Shown here piece by piece: positions 7,276 through 12,220 of a stretch of 12,220 nucleotides of DNA (positions are counted from its first letter, which is position 1; every line of letters begins with the position of its first letter). The notes under the pieces are model-generated. The model was not told the DNA's origin, did no database searches, and was given only the letters and a program-made list of their open reading frames with translations. The position numbers were made by a program, and so were the translations under genes. Origin of the DNA: Chrysochromulina parva (taxonomy: Eukaryota; Haptophyta; Prymnesiales; Chrysochromulinaceae); NCBI GenBank assembly GCA_002887195.1, contig PJAB01001786.1:1-12220 (forward strand), read 5' to 3'.

Positions 7276-7414
7276 CGATTTCGCACGTCGACGCGTGAAG
7301 ATCGGAGTTGCCACGGATCCACACGCGACGAGCAGAGACCACAAGACCGAGTGTCGACGATAACTTCACAGCCTTTGGACACTTTTCACAAACGCGCTCG
7401 ACCCCCATCCCTGG
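7276..7414. promoter_or_regulatory. 139-bp divergent (bidirectional) promoter region
   Basis: The two start codons of the head-to-head genes are only 139 bp apart, so both promoters and 5' UTRs must fit here or overlap. GTCGACG occurs twice (near 7288 and 7353). No TATA box is evident. Coordinate expression of the pair is inferred. Confidence 0.5.
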
Positions 7415-8152
7415 ATGTCGCTGCTGCGTCACTTGCGACGAGCTGCGTCGACGCTCGCGGCACACGTGCCGAGCGTGAACGTCAGCCTGCATCGCGGTTC
7501 GACGCCCGTGGTCGTGCGTAACATCTACTGCATCGGGCGCAACTATGCGGACCACGCACGCGAGCTCGGGAATGCAGTGCCTACCGAAGAGCCAATCATC
7601 TTCTTGAAGGCCTCGTCCTCGCTTCGAGGACTTGACGGCGCAGAGCAACTGGCGTATCAAGATGAGACGTTCCACTTCGAGGTGGAACTCGTGCTTCTCG
7701 TTGGGAAGTTCGTCGACATCGGCCAGCTCAAGAGCGGCAAGGAGCTGAGCTGCTTGCAGGCTGCCGGCCTTGGGCTTGACCTGACCCGGCGCAAGAAGCA
7801 GGAGGCGCTCAAAAAGGCCGGGCTGCCGTGGACTCTGGCCAAGTCGTTTGCAGGCGCCGCCATCGTCGGACCGATGCACACGTTGGATCACACTTGCGAT
7901 CTTAGCGACACTTCCTTTCAACTCAAAGTCAATGGTGCGGTGAAGCAGGAGGGTCATGTGAATCAGATGATCTTCGATATTCCGTATCAGCTACGGTTCC
8001 TGAACCAGCAGGCGCCGCTCTTGCCGGGCGACTTGCTCTTCACGGGCACGCCGGCGGGCGTGGGTGAGATTCGGCGAGGCGATTCCTTTGAGATGCAATT
8101 CCTCTCTGGCTTTCCATCGAGCATGTCAAAGCCGAGTCAGGGCGTGCTGTAG
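7415..8152 (+). CDS. FAHD1: FAH-family enzyme, FAHD1-like (acylpyruvate hydrolase/oxaloacetate decarboxylase type)
   Basis: 245 residues from ATG 7415, single exon. Residues 1-30 are basic and low in acid (MSLLRHLRRAASTLAAHV), suggesting mitochondrial import. The core starts at IYCIGRNYADHARE (37-50), which holds the His47/Glu50 pair equal to the FAHD1 catalytic dyad. PIIFLK is at 60-65. Metal ligands are E89 and E91 in FEVELVLLVGK and D122 in GLDLT. LPWTLAKSF (137-145) holds the lid lysine K143. LKVNG (170-174), QEG (178-180) and FTGTPAGVG (209-217) complete the fold. Family role: Mg-dependent cleavage of acylpyruvates or decarboxylation of oxaloacetate in mitochondria. The last ~20 residues (after GDSFEMQ) do not resemble the usual terminal strand, while another frame there does, so the end may contain a frameshift. 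Assignment to FAHD1 rather than another FAH subgroup is likely but not certain. Confidence 0.9.
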   Translation: MSLLRHLRRAASTLAAHVPSVNVSLHRGSTPVVVRNIYCIGRNYADHARELGNAVPTEEPIIFLKASSSLRGLDGAEQLAYQDETFHFEVELVLLVGKFVDIGQLKSGKELSCLQAAGLGLDLTRRKKQEALKKAGLPWTLAKSFAGAAIVGPMHTLDHTCDLSDTSFQLKVNGAVKQEGHVNQMIFDIPYQLRFLNQQAPLLPGDLLFTGTPAGVGEIRRGDSFEMQFLSGFPSSMSKPSQGVL

Positions 8153-8582
8153 CAAGGCGTACTGGATGGTAGATGTCTCGTGGGGCGATGAAAGGGTTGT
8201 GAAGACTTTTCGTTCTGAGTCGTTAATGCAGTCAATCTCACGAGTCCATTTCGCGAAGAAAACCGCATTTGCGTGCTTCCAGAGCGAACCGCCGACGCCT
8301 GCCCCACGCGACGCGCCTCACGCACAAGCTCACGCCGGTCGTACCATTCTACCACATAGCTTATAGCTCATAGCATACACCGTGAGTCGCACCATACACT
8401 GAAACGCGACACCCATCACAAAAGAGGATCCGAACAATGCCATATGTGCATGCTACTGCTAGCTGACACTCACGTATCAGCCGGGGGGCGGCGCACGCGT
8501 ACTCTCGCACGTTGTACACTCCAACACACAACGGCAACGGTTGTCGGACCCCGAACCGGGGATTGGCACAGACTGACATGCT
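8153..8582. other. 430-bp convergent intergenic region (two 3' UTRs)
   Basis: It separates the FAHD1-like gene (+) from the long repeat-protein gene (-), which end toward each other. It contains three short imperfect copies of CATAGC/TATAGC (8355-8374) and a small hairpin CCCCGAACCGGGG (8549-8561). No ORF with family content and no tRNA or other RNA gene was found. Confidence 0.55.
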
Positions 8583-8587
8583 TTATT
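8582..8587 (-). terminator. AATAAA overlapping the stop codon of the repeat protein
   Basis: On the minus strand the last codon and stop read GAA TAA AGC, so an AATAAA hexamer contains the stop. It matches the animal/plant polyadenylation signal, but use of this signal in this organism is not shown and a chance match is quite possible. Confidence 0.2.
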
Positions 8588-11500
8588 CGGTGGGCGATTT
8601 CGGGATAGAGAGCGGCGGAGGTGCTGGAGTTTGAGCGCTTTCGAGGCTGAGTTGCTGTGCGGTTGGGCTGAGCCTCGCGAGCATCCCCTGGGCAGCCATT
8701 CCCGCTTTGGCGGTGCCGCCAATTGTCGAGGTTGGCGTGGCCGCCGCTGGCTTACCGCCCGTTGGCGTGGCCTTGCTCTTGGCGGAAATCGGTCCACTCA
8801 AGATCTTTTTCAGTTCCTTGTAGTTCAGCTTGCCACCGCCGTCTGAATCCCACAGGTTGAACAGCTCATAAACGTCTAGCTTGGGCACGTCGATGCCAAG
8901 AGCCGGGAACGCGTTCTCGAATTCGGCTTTCGATACCTCGCCATCGCCGTCCCGATCCCACGAACGGAAGAGGTCCATGACGCGTGTCGATTGCGACTTG
9001 AGCACATCTGCCAGCTGGTCGGACATCGGTCCGTCTGCCGGGTCCAGTTTTCTCAACTTCTTCTTCTCGGGTGGCGGCTTACCGCTCAGAAGCTTCTTCA
9101 GCTCCTTGGGCGCAAGGGAGCCACCGCCGTCAGCATCCCACATGTCGAAGAGTTCGTCGACGTAGCATTCGTCGACCACAATGCCGAGCGCGGGGATGGC
9201 CTTTCGGAACTCGGCTTTCGATACCTCACCGTCTCCATCTTTATCCCACGATCGGAAGAGGTCCGTCACACGCGCCGACTGTGATGCCAAAGCCGCGGCA
9301 ATCTGCTCGGGCATCGTGCCCTTGCCGCTGAGCTGGAGGCCCACAACCTTCTTTGGAGGTGGCGGAAGCTTGGCTTTCAGTGCCGCGATTTCCTTGACCA
9401 TGGCGGCCGCAACTTCCTTGGCCTGCTTTAGGTCTGCCTGCAGGGACACAATTTGCTGCTGATTGCGCACGAGGTCGACTGCCACCTTTTCGCGTTGCTC
9501 CGCGAGCAGTGAGCGCAGCATCTCTTCAGCTTGCACCTGTTGGTTCCTCAGATGCACCTTCACCGTGTCACGCTCCTCTTCGGCTGTCTTGAGTGACTCT
9601 CTAGATACCCTGAACAGCTCCTGCAGCTGCACGTAGGCTTGGCGCTCGTGATCAGCCGTGGCAAGGGCAGCCTTTTTGGCTTCAATGTCATTGGCCTGGT
9701 AGTTGACCTTCTGGCGCAGCGATCGGAGCTCGTCCTCCATCGCAAGCTTGACCATCGCAAGCTTGCCAGCCTCGAGGGCCTTCGCGCGCAGGTTCTCCTC
9801 GAGCTCGGCTCGCTTCTTGAGATCCGCCTCGTGCTCGGCTTGCCTCTTGAGCTCACGCGTTTCTCGCTCCCACCACCCGAATGCAGACGAGAGTGCAGGG
9901 TTGCCCATGCGTCCGCCGGCTTTGCGCATGAGTCGCTGATGGTAGTTCTTTTCTTCCCACCAATCTAACCACGCCTGCCAGCCACGCGTAAGATCCAAGT
10001 TGATCATCCGCCGCATCAAGCTCTTCTGCATCTGGTTGATGCGCGCCTCCTTCTCTCGCGCGAGCTCGGCACTCATCTCGGCATTGTGGGTGCCGAGCAG
10101 CTCCTCGAGCTGAGCCTCGAGCGCTTGTCGTTTTTCCCTCTCAAGCATCGCGATCTTGCGAGCCATCTCCGCCTTGAGATCCTCGAGCTGCTCCTCGAGC
10201 CCGGCGACCGTGCGGGATTGAGCCTCCTCTTTTCGGCGTTGCTCGACTTGTTCAGCCTCCCGTTCGGCTTGCTCCCAGTCCTCGAGCCAGTGATGAAAGG
10301 CAGCCGATCGTTCGGGTTTGCTCAAACGGCTTGCAGCCGCCTGGAGCTTGCGCTTCTGAACTACCTTCTCCTCCCACATGCAGAACCAGGACGTCCATCC
10401 ACGAGCAAGGTCCTTGCGCATGATGCGGTTCGCGATCATCTCGCAAAGGTGCTTGATGCGTTGCTCCTTCTCGCGCTCCTCCTTTTCGAGTTGCGCCTTG
10501 AGTGCCTCTTCAGCTGCTGCAGTGCCGCCATCGAGTAGAGTGAGCTTCGCCAGCATCTCGGCACGCGCTGCTTCGGCAACCTCGACCTTTCGCTTGCACT
10601 CCTCCTGCACGCGCTTGAGGTCGTCTTGAAGGGAAGCCAGGGCACCCCGGTGCTCCTCGCGCTGCATCGCGACCTTCCTCTTCTGCTTTTCAGTCTGCCA
10701 GTCCGAATGCCAGAAGGCATAGGTAGCTGCCAGCTCGGGCTTGCGCAGGCGGCTGGCAGCGGCCTGCAGCTTGCGAAGTTGCGTCGTCTTCTCCTCCCAC
10801 ATGTCGAACCATGCCATCCAGCCTCGCGACAGATCCCTGCGCATGATGCGACGAGCGATCATACTGCAAAGGTGCTCCACGCGTTTCTCTTTTTCCTGGG
10901 ACACTTTCTCCAGCGCCTTGAGCTCTGCCTCCGCCATGCCTCCATCGAGCGCAGTGATGCGCTCAAGCAGGTCACGATTCTTCGCCTCGGCAACGTCAAC
11001 GCGCCGCTGCAGGTCGAAGCGCACGCGCTCGAGCTCAGCGTGCGCAGCGCCTGAGTCGCCTTCCAGTGCTGCGACGCGCTGCGCGTACGCTTTGCGCTCG
11101 GCAGCCTTCTGCGCAGAATCCCACGATTCCTTCCAATGCCTGAAAGAAGCGGAGCGCTCGGGCATGCGCAGCTTCGAAGCTACCTTCTGCAGCTGGCGCC
11201 GCTGGTACACCTTTTCCTCCCACATGCCTTGCCAAGCGGTCCATCCACGAGACAGATCCTTCTTCAGGATGCGGCGAGCGATCATCTGGGACAAGTGCTT
11301 CACGCGTTTCTCCTTCTCCTTCTCCTCCTTCTCCTTCTGCTCCTTGAGCTGCAACTGGAACGCGCGCTGGGCCTGGGACATCTCCGAGTCCCGCTCAGCC
11401 GCTTTGCTGAGCAGCTCGGACTCAGCAGCCTTCTGCTTTGCGGTCAGCTCTTTGATCTTCAAGTCCGCCTGGTTCAGACCACCGTTGAGTTGAGCGAGCT

Positions 11501-12220
11501 GGTTTTTGTAGAGATCACGCTCCTTCTTCATGGCATCGAGTTTGATTTGATACTCGTTTCGGACGGTGATCAACTCTGCCTTGAGCTGAGTGACGCCCTG
11601 ATCGAGCGAAGCCTCCTTCTGCTGATGCAGCCGCTCGCTCTTGTTGTGTCGCGCCTCGATTGAGTACGATGCCCACGTACCGAAGAAGTTTGCAAGCTCG
11701 GGCGACTTCATCCGGCTCGTCGCCGCCAAAAGCCGCCGCTTGGCGGTCACCCTCTCCTCCCACATGCCGTGCCATGCGGTCCAGCCGCGAGCCTGATCCT
11801 TTTTGAGGATGCGGCGAGCGATCATCTCTGTCAGTTGCTTCACGCGCAGCTTCTTCTGCCGATCGAGCTCCTCTTGGTGCGCCCGTTGCTTCGCTTCGAG
11901 ATCACCACCTGCCTGGCCAAGAAGCTCCCGAAGCTTGTCACGCTCCCTGGTCAGCGCGTTGATCTCGTCGGCAGACTCGGAACGCACCTGAGCGAGTTCC
12001 GCACGCAGCTCCGCGACTCCCTGACCCAGCATTGCCTCGTTCTGCTGATGCAGCCGCTCGCTCTTGTTGTGTCGCGCCTCGATTGAGTACGATGCCCACG
12101 TACCGAAGAAGTTTGCCAGCGCGGGATTCTTCATCCGGGCCGCTGCAGCCTGCAGCCGCCGCTTGGCGGTCACCCTCTCCTCCCACATGCCGTGCCAGGC
12201 GGTCCAGCCGCGAGCCAGAT
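8583..12220 (-). CDS. Giant modular coiled-coil protein with Sfi1-like Trp repeats and two EF-hand pairs (5' end outside window)
   Basis: The frame is open from the right edge to TAA 8583, over 1,200 residues, and begins inside a repeat, so the N-terminus is missing. Numbering below takes Met at 12188 as 1. About residues 1-790 are modules starting with a L(A/S/T)RGWxAWxxMWEEK motif, then RxLQxAxxRLxxPExxxxFxxWxxxW, then a Glu/Lys/Ala-rich coiled coil ending in HLxxMIARRIxxKD. The two Trp motifs are 33 residues apart in every module, as in Sfi1 centrin-binding repeats. A plain coiled coil (to about 940) and a LPPPPKK hinge follow. Then come four EF-hand loops at 982-993, 1018-1029, 1078-1089 and 1114-1125, and a Pro/Ser/Thr/Ala-rich tail. 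No catalytic domain is seen. A calcium-sensitive cytoskeletal or centrin-scaffold role is inferred; the family is not firmly recognised. Confidence 0.85.
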   Translation of the reverse strand, partial: LARGWTAWHGMWEERVTAKRRLQAAAARMKNPALANFFGTWASYSIEARHNKSERLHQQNEAMLGQGVAELRAELAQVRSESADEINALTRERDKLRELLGQAGGDLEAKQRAHQEELDRQKKLRVKQLTEMIARRILKKDQARGWTAWHGMWEERVTAKRRLLAATSRMKSPELANFFGTWASYSIEARHNKSERLHQQKEASLDQGVTQLKAELITVRNEYQIKLDAMKKERDLYKNQLAQLNGGLNQADLKIKELTAKQKAAESELLSKAAERDSEMSQAQRAFQLQLKEQKEKEEKEKEKRVKHLSQMIARRILKKDLSRGWTAWQGMWEEKVYQRRQLQKVASKLRMPERSASFRHWKESWDSAQKAAERKAYAQRVAALEGDSGAAHAELERVRFDLQRRVDVAEAKNRDLLERITALDGGMAEAELKALEKVSQEKEKRVEHLCSMIARRIMRRDLSRGWMAWFDMWEEKTTQLRKLQAAASRLRKPELAATYAFWHSDWQTEKQKRKVAMQREEHRGALASLQDDLKRVQEECKRKVEVAEAARAEMLAKLTLLDGGTAAAEEALKAQLEKEEREKEQRIKHLCEMIANRIMRKDLARGWTSWFCMWEEKVVQKRKLQAAASRLSKPERSAAFHHWLEDWEQAEREAEQVEQRRKEEAQSRTVAGLEEQLEDLKAEMARKIAMLEREKRQALEAQLEELLGTHNAEMSAELAREKEARINQMQKSLMRRMINLDLTRGWQAWLDWWEEKNYHQRLMRKAGGRMGNPALSSAFGWWERETRELKRQAEHEADLKKRAELEENLRAKALEAGKLAMVKLAMEDELRSLRQKVNYQANDIEAKKAALATADHERQAYVQLQELFRVSRESLKTAEEERDTVKVHLRNQQVQAEEMLRSLLAEQREKVAVDLVRNQQQIVSLQADLKQAKEVAAAMVKEIAALKAKLPPPPKKVVGLQLSGKGTMPEQIAAALASQSARVTDLFRSWDKDGDGEVSKAEFRKAIPALGIVVDECYVDELFDMWDADGGGSLAPKELKKLLSGKPPPEKKKLRKLDPADGPMSDQLADVLKSQSTRVMDLFRSWDRDGDGEVSKAEFENAFPALGIDVPKLDVYELFNLWDSDGGGKLNYKELKKILSGPISAKSKATPTGGKPAAATPTSTIGGTAKAGMAAQGMLARLSPTAQQLSLESAQTPAPPPLSIPKSPTE
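8793..9314 (-). repeat. Duplicated 78-residue EF-hand-pair unit
   Basis: Copy 1 spans 9314-9081 and copy 2 spans 9026-8793, offset 288 bp (96 residues). Both read M(P/S)(E/D)Q, then SQSxRVxDLFRSWDxDGDGEVSKAEF, xPALGI, and a second loop followed by KELKK(L/I)LSG. In each pair the first loop is canonical (D-x-D-G-D-G-E-x-S-x-x-E). The second (DADGGGSLAPKE, DSDGGGKLNYKE) has Gly at loop position 5. Confidence 0.93.
9993..12218 (-). repeat. Tandem 141-residue (423-bp) protein modules
   Basis: Module boundaries, taken at the codon before (A/S/T)RGW, are 12218-11796 (423 bp), 11795-11256 (540 bp), 11255-10833 (423 bp), 10832-10410 (423 bp) and 10409-9993 (417 bp). A sixth head starts at 9992 and runs into non-repeated coiled coil. 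Each keeps about 65 conserved residues around the Trp motifs and about 75 variable coiled-coil residues. The second module is longer by 39 residues. The array continues past the right edge. Confidence 0.92.
11617..12116. repeat. 77-bp exact repeat between adjacent modules
   Basis: Bases 12040-12116 are identical to 11617-11693, an offset of exactly 423 bp. Similarity continues with few changes to the MWEE codons and on into the RGW motif. The other modules share only protein-level similarity, so these two arose by a recent duplication or were homogenised by gene conversion. Confidence 0.9.

Noticed and set aside
7276..7344. Extension of the 381-residue protein upstream to 7344
   Set aside because: The codon at 7344 is TTG, not ATG; the first ATG in the frame is at 7275 and gives a better presequence.
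7235..7957. 240-codon minus-strand frame opposite the FAHD1-like gene
   Set aside because: The plus strand carries clear catalytic and metal-binding motifs there; the minus-strand frame has none.
8549..8561. tRNA-like arm or structured RNA
   Set aside because: There is only a 4-5 bp hairpin; no acceptor, D or anticodon arms can be found around it on either strand.
10741..11493. 250-codon plus-strand frame opposite the repeat protein
   Set aside because: It is Ser/Arg/Ala-rich with periodicity that simply mirrors the modules on the other strand.

Overview
The window looks like nuclear DNA of a GC-rich, intron-poor unicellular eukaryote, most plausibly an alga. A haptophyte is my best guess, from inference only. 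The evidence is a spliceosomal cyclophilin (PPIL2), a CK1-type kinase, a GT-AG intron with a pyrimidine-rich 3' end, mitochondrial-type N-termini, and a long coiled-coil/EF-hand protein of a kind common in microalgae. Genes are compact, with gaps of about 140 to 560 bp, and most are uninterrupted.

Layout from left to right: bases 1-428 show no clear gene. A small possible membrane protein gene lies at 429-662 (+). PPIL2, a U-box plus cyclophilin protein, is at 979-2697 (-). A triose-phosphate-translocator-family transporter is at 3006-4365 (-), in two exons around a 211-bp intron built largely from 10-bp tandem repeats. A minimal CK1-like kinase is at 4921-5811 (-), with its start codon inside an exact 11-bp tandem duplication. 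An unrecognised, probably mitochondrial, membrane-anchored protein is at 6130-7275 (-). It is head to head, across 139 bp, with a FAHD1-type fumarylacetoacetate-hydrolase-family gene at 7415-8152 (+). The rest, 8583-12220 (-), is the 3' part of a very long gene that runs off the right edge.

That last gene is the most unusual object. It is an array of about 141-residue modules. Each carries two Trp motifs exactly 33 residues apart, the spacing of Sfi1-type centrin-binding repeats. The array is followed by a long coiled coil and two duplicated EF-hand pairs. A protein that joins a putative centrin/calmodulin-binding scaffold to its own calcium-binding modules suggests a calcium-responsive cytoskeletal fibre, such as a basal body, flagellar root or haptonema component; this is inference.

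The genes do not form a pathway. They are typical housekeeping neighbours: splicing and ubiquitin, transport, signalling, and mitochondrial metabolism.
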